Shown in pieces: positions 23,102 to 37,480 of a stretch of DNA of 64,000 bases (its first letter is position 1; each line of letters opens with the position of its first letter). A model generated the notes under the pieces. It searched no databases and was not told the DNA's origin. It saw only the letters and a list, made by a program, of their open reading frames with translations. The stretch is from Boesenbergia rotunda (Eukaryota; Streptophyta; Magnoliopsida; Zingiberales; Zingiberaceae). The translations under genes and the position numbers were made by a program. Location: NCBI GenBank assembly GCA_024364735.1, contig JAGFNQ010001197.1, positions 643,988-707,987 of the forward strand, written 5' to 3'.

Positions 23102-26100
23102 TTAAATTCTTGTTGAATCTGAACCATCTGATTTGTTGGTCAAGATTTCTGATTCTGAATCATCACCTTCATTTTGCAGCTGACTTTCTAGAACTTCCAT
23201 TGTGTTATTAGGTGGACACTTATCAGCCGGATTTTTTGGAGAGATTTGGCAGAAGCACTCAGGCCATGAATTTGTATAGAAGGATTCAGGCCGTACGCGT
23301 TTGTGAGGCCCGCCAAACTTCGAATTGAACATGACCTGCCTGATGCGTTCCTCTAAATTGGAAGTGCGCCCTTCCTCTCTGTCCATGAAAATAGGAGCTA
23401 GAGCTTTTCTGTTAGGTTGGATTGTCGTCCGGAAACCATAGTATAGGCGATGCCCCATGAGGTTATTTGCAAAGTTGCTTGGGCCATCATATGTTGGCAA
23501 GAAAATATCAGACAGAAGACAAACCATGTAATCCACAGCTGAACCAACCAATCCTCTTGCATTCTCTTCAAGCTTTTCAGATGGGCCAACAGTGTTGTGA
23601 TTTTCAAGCCGAGGAAACATTGACCTGAATGGTTTCATGAAGCGGTCACCACCAAAAATATCACCTGCGGCAATGTAGATCCGTGTGGAGTTGTCAAATC
23701 CCATAGAACGCAAGATGATTCCAACCTGCTCAGCAAGAACTTAGAATTATTACATCACTACTAATCATCCAATATGATCTGAGGAAAGTAGAGTGCCCTA
23801 ATCACCATTGTTTTTGAGAATTTAATTTACAAATTTACTCTTAAAATCTCTATGAAGAAACGAAGAAAGTAGCAAAACAAGGCCAAACAAGCTGGAAGTG
23901 GATTTTTTTGTTAGGAACTAGTTGAAAACAATAAGAAGCAGCATGCAGGATGACAGAAAGATGGTAAAATAATGAATACACTAAAGAGAGGGGCTTTAAG
24001 ACTCAGAAACCAGAGGGAAAGTAATGAATACACAGGGCACATAATGAATATATGGAGCATAACTCAATAAGGTATTGAGTATTTGAGAGCATCTGGAACG
24101 TTTAGGTCATCAAACACAATATATCCATGATCACATTAAGACTTTAAGAACTTAAGCACCATGAGGATCAAATTATTTGTTCATTGGGAATGACAATCAA
24201 AGAGTTGAAGCTGACTCCAGAGAATATTCCATAGTATGGCAGAAATAAGATGAAGAATGATATAAATCCTATACAATTGGGAGTCTACCAATGTATTGAC
24301 AACAACTTGCAATAGAATGAAGTAAACAGGGAAATAAAACTTTCTTTGAAGAAAGATGTGGATTGATAGCTAGACCACAATGGTAGCTAGCAATAAATGG
24401 AGTTTGCATTTTGCAAGCTCTGGTTCCAATTTGTATAATGCAGGTGATAAAATGTATATTTCTTTCTATCCGCAAACCACCAACTATAATGAAAAATTAA
24501 GAATGCAATCCACTGTTTTGATGAACAAGTTGAACTAATTAATCAATACCTCTTCTGGAGTTAATGGGCACTTCCCAATAAGCAGCCTCTCTCTGTAAAC
24601 AAGTTCCTTCGCTGCAAAGTTATTTTTACGGTACTTCTTCAAAATTTCCTGCTCTTCAGGAGTAAATATATCGAAACACCTACAAGAATAGATTATTCAT
24701 TTCTGAACTAGGTGTTTTGTGTTCAGGGGAAAAAAGCACCAAACAAATTTTAATGCAAAGGTAGAAAATAGTTGTCGCTTCAACTGGGATTAGATCCTTT
24801 GGATATATATGGATATCCAAATCAGCAAAGGGCTTTTATAAATGCAGAACACAAAAGGTTGTCCTTGAATGCTCAAGCTAATAAAAGAAGCATCCTTAGG
24901 CTCTTTTATGTTAAAATTGCTAACACAATCATGCTAAACTCCATTCATAATATTCATATGAACATGCCTTCATGCTGTATTAAGGTTGCTCCTCTGTGAC
25001 AAGGTCATTAAGTGTCGTCAGAGCAAATTCTACATTTGTAAGGGTATGCACGGGTGAACAGATTGTTCTAGACTGGCTATAGTTACATCACACTAATCAA
25101 ATCTGTAACAGATAATATGTTGGTTTTGCAAGGCTGGTGCAAAATATCAATGATGTGATGGCCATTGGATGCTAAATCTCATGTGGTTAGGGTATCAATC
25201 CTGTGTTACTTGACCCAAACAAGATCTGATCTTTGTGAAGGCAATACTGACATATTTTAGAACTAAAAGATCATGAAAGGTCAAATACAACTATTTGATG
25301 ACACCATATGCTTCTTGGTTCAATGAACACATATTGCACACTGCTGGTGGAACACAAAACATTGGAATACTATTCTGTCAGCAACAGAGTTGCTTGCCAG
25401 AGTCCTAGCTCAAAAGTCTTCAGGATATCTGCGACTTTGTTAGTCTGTGCTTTTTTATTTCTGATTAATTGGGCAGATACGGTTACAAGAGAAACAAATA
25501 GATAAAACAGATATGACATTTCAATGATAAGGACATAGATGTGAAAACAAAATTAATGCACTAAGCAAATATGCCGGCCATGTCAAGGATTTTATACATG
25601 CCATAAGAACTGAGTTTGAGGATATATTAAGTGATGAAAAAACTCTAGAATTCACAACTCTAGTCAAACTTAACATGTCAGATTAGACTCCATGGTTACC
25701 CTACTGCTGATCCCATACTTCTTAGTTTCCTTTAATATTCATAAGGATCCAATCCAACAAAGCCATCCAAACCTAACCCTACCTTGATTGTTGCAATGTG
25801 ATGTGACACCCTAGGCTCTGAGTAGCTCAATTCATTGTCAAAATCTAACTAGAACCTCACAAATCCGCCAAATGTGCTATCTTCTGATGCATGATGATGA
25901 AGGCTGGCATAATGATTAATGCAATGCTAGCTTGCAAGTTCGTGAATCTGTAATATGATTGAGCTACAAGGAAAGACTTCATACCCAGCAAATGCAAGCA
26001 TATCCATCTCAAACCGAAGGTGTATAGACAAAAAATGACCTTGGGAACGAAGATTATCTACTATATCAGAACTTAGTTTCATTATATGGGGCCTGAATCG

Positions 26101-29100
26101 AAGTGCATGATAGTTCACTCGGCATCTCAATCTTTGGAGTTCAGGATCATCAATCTCCTCTGCTAGTCGATGAGAAAATGGAGTGAGATAAATAGCACCA
26201 TATTCCTTCATCTTTTTCAAAGCAAATGTAGTGTACCAACTAAGAGGAGCATCTCTTGGAGGGTGAATCTGAAAATACAGAGAACTATAAATTTTTGTTA
26301 CTAAAAATTTTCAGTTTCTTTATGTGCACAACCAGCAAAAAGTGATGAGTATCACAGAATCTGTTATATTCAGAAACCTGATAAGCTTTCATCTTCTTCG
26401 TCTTCCCCTTTAAAGACATGTCTGGAAGTTGTTGTACAATATGAATATCATATCTCAATGACTTGATGAAATGCTCAACATCATATATACCTGGAAAACC
26501 ACTGTGTGAGGGAACAAACTCAGAATGAGTACATCATTAGAGCATGCAAATTAAAGATGAAGGCAATACTTCAGTGAAATAGACAAACAATGTTTATGGC
26601 AAGTCAATGTATACACAGGGGCCCTTCAAGAGGAATGATAATCACTCCGAGTAACTAAAATTATAGTGTGGATAACACAAGTATGTTGGCTTGTGATTTT
26701 TCATGGGCATCTAATGTTAGGTGAATTAGAGACCTATGGCTGTTGAGTGACGAATATTTGTGAAGAATCAAAGTTTAACGCTGTGCAGTACGGAAAGTGC
26801 CAAATATACCTATCAAGGTTGGAAAGAGCTGTCCAACTGTGTGATTTATTATATTAGAAATCATTGCATAGCATCAAGACTATCAGCATAAGTAGAGATA
26901 CTAGAAGAATGAGAAGAAAAAAAACCTAAAATATTGATATATTCAACTTCATTAATAGGCAGTACAGCATGTATCTCAAAGAAACATCATTATTTTCTTA
27001 CAGGACCTGAAAAAAATAACTATCAATCCCACTGCAGTCCTACAATAACAAAGTGCTATTTCTAAGCATATTGATAATGCTATTATTAATTGATTTGTAG
27101 GTTTTCACCCGTCTTCACTGACACAATTTGAGATTTTAGACGCTGCCATTTGGTACTTGAAATAAAGAGTTCCCTGATGCCTTTTGATTCATCAAATGGA
27201 CTCTACTATTTAATAAGAAATCCATGTAGAGAAGGGAAAAAAAAAATCTTATTTATATGTAATATATCAACCATTGTTTTTCCACATATTTATCTACATC
27301 ACAATCTACAGATGACCACAGCTAGGTCAGTTGACTCAGTTCAATATTGCTGAGAAACCAATGCAAGTCGTGGTTAAACTTGCATAGAACAGTGTTACTT
27401 CATCCTGATAATTATATAAAATACCATGGATCTGTAATTAAACTATTAAGGAAGATAATATATGTTCACAATAAGTCAAATACTTAGAAGCAATCACCTC
27501 TCATCATGCCAAAAAGAATTAGCATCCAACTCGGGCAACACAAGTGTAGCATTCATAATTCGGGCAGCAAGAACGGCATTACATATCTGCAAGATCACAA
27601 GCGAAGTGGTAATTTAGTCCGTTCAAGCAAGTGAAATTTCCAGTCAGATTATCAGAATTAATGTCTGACTTTTAGGCTCTGTTTATTTCACATAAAACGT
27701 TTTCCCAGAAATTATTACCTAGATTCAGTGTTTGGTGTGATGTAAAATGTCAAATTAACAATTTATCATTGGTCAATGGACAACATAAACATTTTTCCTT
27801 AAAATGTTTTTCTTTAAAAAAGGAGTGTAAGCAAATTTTTTTCAGTCCGTCATCAACAAACTCCCTTCCCACCCTACATTTCAAGCCTTGTGCTCTCATC
27901 ATTGAGCCTCTGACATCATTTATGAGCTCAAGTGGATTGCGCTGATTGATCAGTCTTAAGCATACTAATAGGCCCATTTGGTCAAACTAGTTTGATCAAA
28001 TGGCACGCTCGACTAGGCCACACGCCCAACCAAAGCACATAATCCCCTTGGAGTGAGCAATACACCCAAATTGCCAATCTTAGTCGACCAGAATAGACCA
28101 ATTGCTCAAATGAACCAACTAGCCTTGTTAGACAATCTAACCGATTGAAGTGACCAAATTAACTGAACCGACTAAAAGGCCACTGATCTAACCAATTGGC
28201 CATACACAAACCAATTAGCTTGTTAGGACTGATTGGCTTCATCGAACCGCACAGACCAACTGGCGTAGCCTGCCTAGTATGGTTGGCCTCCCTGGTCACT
28301 TAACCCCCAAACCCCCTTGAACCATTCAGCTTGCCAAACTGCTTGCACAAATCAGCCCAATTGGCCACCTACATGAAAAACCACTTAGATAGACTAGACC
28401 ACCTGAAACGCCCTGAATGATGGGCCTGCCCTGACCAATTAACCCATTGAATTGGCCAACCCTTTCAAACCACTTAGACTTACCAACCTAACTTGGAGAA
28501 GTAAAAATATTTTAACCCTTTTATGCGCTAACAAGTCTTCTTTGTGAATATATTCCTTGTTAATAATTTCTTTGGAAAATATTTTACACGTACAGAACAC
28601 TTTATTGAAAACAAATGGAGAATTTGATCAAAATCAAATAATTGATAGGTATAACAAGTCACACCATATCCTGATATCCATGTCTAGACCTAAACAGAAA
28701 GGGTACCATTTTGAGGTGAAAGAGTATCAATTTATCTCCAATTTTTAGTGGAATAAAATTAATGCAAATAGAGTCTATGGGAGATAGTCATTTAACCTGA
28801 ATAACACCCAGTGAAAATTTTTGTTTTCAACAATAGTACCAACTTTGAAATTATCATGTATCGTTTAGATATTAATATGCGAAGGATTGATGTTCTAGCC
28901 AGACTATTGTATACGAAATGGAAAATCAATGTGATCAAGTACTTGCACCAGTCTGTGGACTGTGGTTCAGTTTTAATATAGTGTTAATTTTCGTTTTCTC
29001 TAGTTCGTTCCAAGGTCATTTCATTTTCTCTAGTCATGGCCGGTCCCAAACCCGGATGAAAGAGGAGGGTTGCGTTAGGTTGCCAGCCAGGGCAAAACTA

Positions 29101-32100
29101 TGACAAATGCTTAATGAATGGATCCATTAAATTATGTGCTAATGCTAGGATGTTCCCCGGAAAGAACGCGTTGCAGGGTCTGACTGTAACGTCTCGGCAA
29201 GGACCGCTATACGTCCAGAACTCAAGTTTAGTGCTAAATATGCAAAGGGTCGCTACATCTCCATGAGAACTTGGATATAATGTTAAATAAGCAAGAGTTC
29301 TCACACAATAAGTGAGATAGGAACATAGATTATAGGAAGACTAATAGTCTAAGATTTTGAACATAGAACATAAGAACCCTCACTGGTAAAGCAATTGAGG
29401 TAGTAGATACGATGATCAGAAGAAGAATTAGTATTTTGTGTGTACAAGAGACAAAATTGGTAAGTGAAAAGGCAAAAATGATAGAGAAGTCGGATTTTAA
29501 GTTATGGTATATAGGAAAGAGTAAAATAAGAAAGAGTGGATATTTTTGTAGATAGTTCTTTAAAATATGAAGTTGTTAGAATAGTTAGAAAAGGGGATAG
29601 AATTATAGCTCTCAAGATAGTAGTGGCAAAAGAAGATGTGAATGTAATTAGCATATATGCGCCTTAAATAGGATTAGATGAAGAAACTAAATCAGGATTT
29701 TGGGACGACTTAGATGAGGTATTACAAAATATTCCGCCAAATAAAATGATTTTAATAGGAGGCGATCTAAATGGACATGTCGGAATAAAAAATGAGGAAT
29801 ATAAGAGGGTACATGGGGGTTATGGGTTTGGAATAAAAAATGACGAAGGGAAAACTATATTGGATTTTGCAATAGCATATGACCTTATACTAACTAATAT
29901 ATTTTTTAACAAGGAGAACGCTTGGTCACATTCAAGGTGGGAATAATAAATCTTAAATTGCCTTTTTTATGGTTAGGAAGAGGGATAGAAAAATTTGTAA
30001 AAATTATAAGGTCGTCCCTGGAGAAAGCTTAACTCGACTTTTAGAATTAATTGATGGAAATTAAAGGATGGAAAGCAAAACATATTTAAGGAGAAGGTAG
30101 GAGTATAAGAATTAGGTGAAATATACGGTGACTCTAATACAACATGGAATAAGATGATATCAAAGTTGAAAATAGTAGCCAAAAATGTACTTGGTGAATC
30201 AAAGGGATATGCGCCTCCAAGTAAGGAATCATGGTGGTGGAATGAGAAAGTAGAGAAAGTGAAGAAAAAACGTATAGCCTATAAGAAATTATATATTTGT
30301 AAAAACAAGGAAAACTTAAAAAAATATATATATACAATAGTCAAGAAAGAGGCTAAAAAAATAGTGAATGAAGCAAAAAATTAAACTTTTGAACGATTAT
30401 ATCGAAACTTGGATACAAAAGAAGGAGAAAGAGATATTTATAGAATAGTTAAAGTGAGAGAGAGTAAAACAAGAGATCTTAGTCAAATCAGATGTATTAA
30501 AGACAAATATAATAGAATACTAGTATATGATAGAAAAATAAAAGAGCGGTGGAAGATATATTTTCATCAACTTTTTAATAAAGATTTAGGTGACCAACTT
30601 AACTAAGACAATTTAAGTAAGTCAAATGAGTAAAGAAATTTAAAATTTTATCGTAAAATTCAAACTTCAGAAGTATAACAAGTTTTGAACGGAATGCAAA
30701 ATGGAAAAGTCGTGGAACCATATGATATCCCAATAGAGGTATAAAAGTGCTTAGAAAAATAAGGTATTTAATGACTTACAAAATTATTTAATATGATATT
30801 TAAAACGAAAAAAATGCCTAATTGGAAGGTAAGTACTATAGTTCTCTTATATAAGAATAAAGGAGACGTACAAAATTGTGCAAACTATAGGGGTATTAAA
30901 CTAATGAGTCATACACTCATACTATGAAACTTTAGGAAACAATAACAGAAAAAAGATTAAGGAAGGAGACCACGATGATCGAAAATCAATTTAGGTTGAT
31001 GACTGGAAGGCCAACAATAAAAGCTATACATTTTCTTATACAACTAATTGAAAAGTATCGGGAGCAAAAGCAAGATCTATACATGATATTCATTGACTTA
31101 GAAAAAGTTTATGATAAGGTACCAAGAGAAATTATATAGAGAATTCTAGAAAATAAAGGTATTAGCGTATCTTATATTGAACTAATTAAGCATATGTATG
31201 AAGATGTAACGACCAGAATGAAGACTTCAGGTGGATTAACTGAAGTATTTCTAATAAGGATAGGGTTACATCAAGGATAAGCTCTAGGTCCTATCTTTTT
31301 ACACTAATCATAAATGAATTCACTGGACACATTCAAGATATAGTACTACAGTGTATGTTATTTGCAAATAATATGTTTTAATAGACGAGACACGTAAAGG
31401 AGTAAATGCTAAACTAAAATCTTCGCGTGAAACACTAGAAGTGAAAGGTTTTAGGCTTAGTAGAGTAAAGACAGACTATATGGAATTAAAGTTTAGCAAT
31501 ATTAGACATAATGAGACAATTGTTAAAATAGAAGATGACGAGTTGTCTGGAACTGAGAGCTTTAAATATTTAGGATCATTTTTGCAAAATATGAAGGGAT
31601 TGAGAGAGGTGTGTTACATAAAATACAAGTAGAATGGTTAAAATGAAAATTAGCGTCCGGTGTTTTATGTGATTGTAAAGAACCTTTAAAACTTAAAAGA
31701 AAATTCTACAAAATGACAGCTAGACCTGCTATGTTATATGGTGCTGGGTTACAATTCGAGCAAGATGAAAGTTACAGAGATGAGGATGTTAAGGTGGATG
31801 TGTGGACATACGAGGAAGAACAGAATAAGAAATGATAGCATTAGACTGATAAAAAATTTCAAGAGACACGTTTAGATGGTATGGGCATGTAATTAGACGA
31901 CCACTAAATGTCTCAGTTAGGCGATTTGAAATAATGACAGATATGCACATTAAACGAGGAAGAAGAAGGTCAAAAAAAGACTTGGTTAGCAACAATAAAA
32001 TAAGATAAAATTTATTTAAATATAGATGGTGATATAATAGGGGACAAAATCTACTGACATGGAAGGATCCATATAGCCGACCCCACCTAATGGGATAAGA

Positions 32101-34548
32101 CTTGGTTGTTATTGTTGTTGTTGTTGTTCCAAGGTCATTTATTTATTAATCCAACTAAATAATTCTTTACTAATATACGGCTTAGGGACACTATATATAC
32201 GTGAAACCCTAAACCCTACTTTTGTTGCTGTATTCTTACTATGTAGTACTGTGAAAGTCTAGTCCGTTACCTATATAAATTTTAGACAGGTATTAAGAGG
32301 CATAAGATAACCATATATTCAAGTTGCATCATCCAAACAAATGTTGAACTCCAAGTGGTATTTGGAAGGACCCTTATGAATATGAAGTCTTTACACCTTG
32401 TTTGGAAAGGGGTGGAATTCAATTCCTTTCGGAATTGGAATTCAATTCCATGCTTTGGAATAAATTTTTAGCATAGAATTGATATGGAATTGAATTCCAA
32501 TTCCATACAAACCAAACAAAGTAAATCAGACCTAAAGAGGTCTAATTTGGGTAGGAAATTCAATTGAAAAAATAAAATTACTTAATAGCCCCAGTGTAAA
32601 TCACAATCCCTTCCGTAGCCCTTCAACATAAAGGACAAAATGGTAAAAATTTAAGAATTGAATTAAATTCTAATAGATTCCAAATCAAGGAATTCAATTC
32701 AATTCTCTTATTTACTAACTCATTCTAAACATAAGAATTGAATTCAATTCCTGCTGGAATTCAATTCAATTTCATTACTTAAAAAGTTTCCAAACTGGGT
32801 GTTAAACAACATATTCCAACTTTCTAGTTAAATACGTTGAGATAGGATTAATCAATGACTTAAAACATCTACTTATATCCATCTTTAATCTTTTGCTAAA
32901 TCTTTTAGCTTTTTCAACTTCTGCATCATTTGGCAAAGATATTGAGCACGTGCTGAAGTTGGTAAGTAAGAACTTCCAAGAGTTTAGAAAAGTTACATAT
33001 CTGTTGCTTCCATTTGCATGCGTGCCAAGTCTTAAGTGCATTATGACATTCAGTTAATAAGAGATTATAATGTTGAATGTAGATACCTTTGAATCAAGAA
33101 ATGAATAGAAAATAAAATATGGTTTAGTGGCAGTATGACTATCTGGAAGATAAGACATTCTTATTGGTCAGAACAGATCATAACAGTAATATGGTTGCGA
33201 AATTCAACAGCTAATTTCCTATGTCTTGTGAATAACATAATCTCATAGAATTACAAAGGCCAACACCTATGTAAGATGAATCCTCATTTTTGATAATCCC
33301 TTGATCTGACCTTTTGACAACTATGGATGATAAGAATTCAAGAATATGCAATTCTGACTATGCTTCAACATAAAACAGCATTTCTTACCGCACCACGTTG
33401 TTGATTTAGGCCACCATTGCAACGGACTCGCAGAAAACCATTAGTCTCAGTTGGTGGGGCTGTAGCAATGACATCAAAGTGAAAATATGAGAGTTCACAT
33501 TTTTAGAAACAGCAATGTCCATTTTTTAAGAAATCTCACATACGTGGCCAGTACGATCTGGGAGCAGATGAGGGTCTCCAACTGTCTGAGTTAGCAGTTT
33601 TCCAGAGCTTACCAATATCAACAATCTTCAGACACATCAAAGAAATATCATTAGAAAATATATCATCAAAAAAGAAAAAGGTTTGAGGAAACCCCACATC
33701 AACAAACCAAAGATAATTGCAAGTAGGAGAGTATGACACCCAAAAATGAAAAGTTACAGAATCCAAACAACAACGGATCAGAAAGTACAGAGATAAACTA
33801 GAATTTCCATACACTCAGATGAGAAATCAACTAGGTGTGCCTGAATACTATATGAAATTTAGGACGTGCTTTGATTGTTATATAAACAGGAAAGGTGAGA
33901 TATACACTTACTATCTTGACCAAATAAAACTGATTTAACTCATATATAAGAAAAGCAAAGTCGAAAAAGACTTTACAATAAAACAAATTAAAATTCTCAC
34001 CAAATTTTTCCTTAGTGCTCTACTAAATTGAAGAAAAAAAACCCCTACATAATTGAACCTAATCAAAATTCTATTCACTGTCAATATGAGGCTGGTAAAA
34101 ACCTCTGAATCCACGATTCATTAACCACTTTTTGACTTAAGTACTATTATTCAACAATAGAATCGTGATTAATCGCCCAGATGTGATCCTAACCAATTGC
34201 AGTTGTTTGCTATCCTTTTGATCCATATTACCCTAAAATTAACCAAGAAGAAAATGCTGGGTAAGTTATTCCCAAACACTGTTGTACACGAAACTAACTA
34301 AATTTCTGATTCGACGAACACTACAGAAGCCCGGCGGGTTCTTATCACGACATCAGTGTCTGATCTTTTCGACAATAACACTATCAAGCTCAATTCGTGA
34401 AACAAACAAAGCAGTAGCTGAAGTTGATAGATCCAGAAATATAACAGACCTCTACCCGGTTCGAAGGTCGGGTGACCCCAATCATGGAGAACAGCGACAA
34501 TGAACAAACGATGAGAACTATCACGGCGACCGACAGACGCACCGCCAT
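23102..34548 (-). CDS. GDP-fucose protein O-fucosyltransferase family, type II membrane protein
   Basis: Eight exons read leftward: 34450-34548, 33544-33607, 33389-33459, 27498-27586, 26378-26501, 25985-26268, 24550-24679 and 23102-23725. All are GT-AG and in phase, encoding 494 residues. The start at 34548 gives MAVRLSVAVIVLIVCSLSLL, a hydrophobic signal anchor that would place the enzyme in the Golgi lumen. Family signatures in order: SYWPR followed by PPPTETNGFLRVRCNGGLNQ; ICNAVLAARIMNATLVLPEL; LSIHLRFEMDMLAFAGCFDI; IYIAAGDIFGGDRFMKPFRS; and ENHNTVGPSEKLEE. Plant members of this large family act on cell-wall or protein glycans; the acceptor here is unknown. Intron 3 (5.8 kb) holds a LINE and two DNA elements but its splice sites are intact. 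An out-of-frame ATG lies 14 bases upstream of the chosen start. Confidence 0.93.
27675..28596. mobile_element. Probable hAT-like nonautonomous element in O-fucosyltransferase intron 3
   Basis: The left end (GGCTCTGTTTATTTCACATA, then AAACGTTTTCCCAGAAATTA) resembles the inverse of the right end (GTACGTGTAAAATATTTTCC, then AAAGAAATTATTAA). The interior (27990-28460) repeats short ACCAATTGGCC-like phrases. I could not find a clean target duplication, so the borders are approximate. Confidence 0.45.
29022..32125 (+). mobile_element. RTE-type LINE, decayed
   Basis: Flanked by 15-bp repeats GTTCCAAGGTCATTT (29007-29021 and 32126-32140). It opens with GGCCGGTCCCAAACCCGGAT and ends in a (GTT)n tail, both usual for plant RTE elements. 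Fragments of the endonuclease (LCVQETKLVSEKAK near 29435; GGDLNGHVGIKNEEY and ILDFAIAYDLILTN at 29760-29900) and of the reverse transcriptase (FIDLEKVYDKVPREI near 31090) are recognisable. Many stops and frameshifts break the frame. The catalytic FADD box reads FANN (31361-31372). It sits in an intron of the minus-strand O-fucosyltransferase gene, in the opposite orientation. Confidence 0.92.
32393..32802. mobile_element. Tourist-like MITE (empty-site paralog of 63270-63955)
   Basis: About 410 bp rich in GGAATTCAATTCC. The ends are inverted: CACCTTGTTTGGAAA left and CACCCAGTTTGGAAA on the inverse of the right. The flanking TTA on each side fits a PIF/Harbinger Tourist target duplication. It lies in O-fucosyltransferase intron 3. 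It carries AAATCAGACCTAAAGAGGTC, the uninterrupted version of the site into which a SINE inserted in the second copy. Confidence 0.8.
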
Positions 34549-36240
34549 GCCCTTCGCCCCATGCTTCAGCAGTCTTTGCGCCCCGCCTCTCCGCCCCCAG
34601 AACTCTCCACCTCTGCATCAAAAATTTTCAAGACGATGAATGATAACGGCAATGACCCAAGAAAGAACACAAAATCGACGGGGGAAAATGACTGTCTTTC
34701 GCACCTCCGCATCGGAAGCGCGCTTAAGCTTTCCTCGCCTAGCGGTGCAGCTTGAGCACTCCAGATTTAAGGCGTGCTTGTGATCTGGCGATGTGTGAGA
34801 GCGACGGTGTTGTTTAGAATTGACGAGTAAAAAAGGTTAGGGTAAATAGAGGAACCAAGAGAGAGATTAAATGGAGGTGCCGCGGCTCCCACGTATGCGA
34901 CGATGTTTGCTTTATCGACATATTTAACGTTCCTGAAGTTAACCTACCCATTCTGTACCCCGGGATCGTGCGACTCACATGGAACCACGCGCAGTCCTTC
35001 AGCAGGGACGCCGTCCCTTGCGCGAGTTTGTAGAGATGTAAACAGTGGAAGAGGCAATCCGTTTCCGCATATCCTCGTGAACCGTATGACGTCATTGATA
35101 TTCACTCAGCCCAAGTGCCAAAAGCTGAGCCTTGGCAAGGAGGGAGGGCAGCGGGAAGAAAAATGGAGCTTGTAATCTTCCCCACCCGAATAGGTTAAGT
35201 CTTCGTCCGATCATAATTGATGATTTATACGTTTGAGTATTTTGGTCAATTCATTCTAAATTAATATGAAAAATATAAATCCAATTAAATCTTCGTCCAA
35301 GATCATCCGCAATCTCGCGCACAATTTAAGAGCCAACGAGTGATCATGTTTCAAAGCGTCAAAAGTGTCCCTAAAAGCTCTGAGGCAATGTTACAAAGTA
35401 GAATTTTTTTAATTTTTTAAATTGAGTTTCAATTTTGATGAATTAATAGATGATTTTTTTAATAGATGATTAATTTAAGAATATAAGATTTATGAATCCT
35501 ATGAGTAATTCCTAATTTATACCGTGATTAGACTAAAAATTTACGTGGTCAGATCAACTATCCCAAGATTAATCGGCATAAATTAAATATCTAATGTTAA
35601 TTAAAAATTAAAATAAAAATCGAATTACCTACGACTTTGCCATATGATCCACCTGCACTTCTCGATATATTTTAATAATAGATGAAATTTTTAATCAGAT
35701 GGATTATCTCCCTATTAATAAAAAACTAAATATTTAATTATATACAAAAATATCAAGAAGATTGCTTTGTTTCTAAATGGTCACACTGAAAAAACAAATC
35801 CAATCAAGTTCTTAAAAATGAACCTCTGTTAAAATATCTTTAAATTGGTCAAATCTATGATTATATTTTTGATACAGTTCTAAATACATAGTTTATTTTT
35901 CGTCTTAATCCAAAAATATAGCAATGCTATGGCAAAGTTCCCACTTAGGAAAACGTCGATGATGTTGCCAGTGTGGATTATGAACACTTCAAACCTGAGT
36001 TTATTTGGTTGCTATTGCTGAACGAGTTTGGAGGAACACTTACAAGTCAACACAAAAAGCGTTGACCATGTTGCCAATATGAATACTCAACACTCAAAAG
36101 TATGATTTGAAATTTTTTTAATTTGTATGTCATTATTAAATAATCACATAATCAAGATTTTAATAATCACATAATAAAGATAATAAAATATGATTTAATA
36201 TTATTTTATTCAATTAGGTAATACAACAATTTTATTTAGC
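34549..36240. other. O-fucosyltransferase promoter side and intergenic sequence
   Basis: From 34549 to about 34760 lies a GC-rich probable 5' leader on minus. From 34850 to 35170 there is a GC-rich stretch with open frames on both strands but no family motif; I cannot assign it. The rest is AT-rich. Two diverged copies of a GTTGCCA(G/A)T(G/A)TG phrase at about 35956 and 36070 hint at an old duplication. Confidence 0.4.
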
Positions 36241-37480
36241 ATTTTACTAATTTATCCTCTTCTTCTTCTTCTTCTTTATCATTACTTTGGGTGGCGCTAT
36301 GACATTGTCCTCACCACCTCCGCCATGAGTGTCGGTGGCTTGCCCACTTCTAGGACTTGGTTAATACTTCTGACTTCGATTTATGGCGGTGCAACAGTAA
36401 CTCCTTGTAGAACTCCTCGTTCTCAACGTTGTTTACGTGCCTTGCCTGAACTATCTCTAAGCCCAATGCAAGGACAACTGCTCCTCCTTTCCTTCATCGG
36501 CACCCCCTCGAACGCCGTCGAAACTAACACAGAATACTTGAAGAATCCGAAGTTGTAGAGGAGGCCAAGGAAGAGGAAGTAGAAGAGGAGGATAAGGAAG
36601 TGGAAGTCTAACCGTCGACGAGTTCAAAGAGAGCCAACAACAGAGTGGCAAGGATGACGCCGTCAAAGTCCTCCATTTCCCGATCATCATCAACAAGTTT
36701 GTCAGCGGCGGCAAGTGTGAGGGCGAAAAAGACACCAATTCCAAAAGACACTAGCAAAGTGCGCATGCCATTGTTTATGGTGACGCAACAGTAAGCTCAT
36801 CGAGGTTGATGCTATCTAGAAGAACTTCAACCTCCGAAATAGATGTCGGCTCTACAATGATCGCTAGCGAGACCACCTACGTATCTGACGCAACATATTC
36901 CTTGACGTCCTCGAACCCCATCTTCGTCGACGTCACATTCTCCCCTATCTTTGCGACCGCATAGCCTATCAGCCCATTAGGCTTGATGGCCCAAATTTCC
37001 CTTTAAGAGATAAGGCCCGAAATGTGGTTATCAACAAAACATAGGGTTGTATCTTATGTATGTAGGATTGTATTGGGTCGGCTAGAAGGGGTGATGCTTC
37101 AGTCATTTGTAGTTAAGTTCACTCGAACCTAACTCCGACCTCTCTTCGAGCAGTCTTTCTCCTTAGCTTCTCGTCCCTTGAACGTCACATACGTCCTTTT
37201 CATCCACTGGTATACTCTTTCATAACTTTTCGTCACTCAGACGCACCAAGTTCGCCAACTCACTTCTCATGTCATCCTTCTCGCTTGCTGTATCTTCCGA
37301 TTGACTTCTTACGCTCATAAGTTTCTGTATTACTACACACTTAGATACAAAATATCAAACATAACAAGACCTAATTTAACTCGGTTGACCATATCAAAAT
37401 TAACCTGAGATATTTACTGTATAGATATGAATTAAATACCAAGCAATCATTATACAAAGTGATATGACTATTTCCATAAT
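36241..37480. other. Unassigned GC-mixed region, likely old repeat sequence
   Basis: It includes CTT-rich sequence at 36250 and open frames on both strands (for example 36325-36558 plus) without any recognisable domain. The frames overlap each other and have no splice partners I can find. I infer decayed transposon sequence leading into the LTR-like segment to the right. Confidence 0.35.

Noticed and set aside
34814..35175. Possible divergent gene upstream of the O-fucosyltransferase gene
   Set aside because: Open frames of about 90 codons on both strands without any family signature or clear promoter; left unassigned.
36325..36744. Possible small genes near 36.5 kb
   Set aside because: Frames on the two strands overlap, contain no recognised motif and have no splice partners; more likely old repeat sequence.
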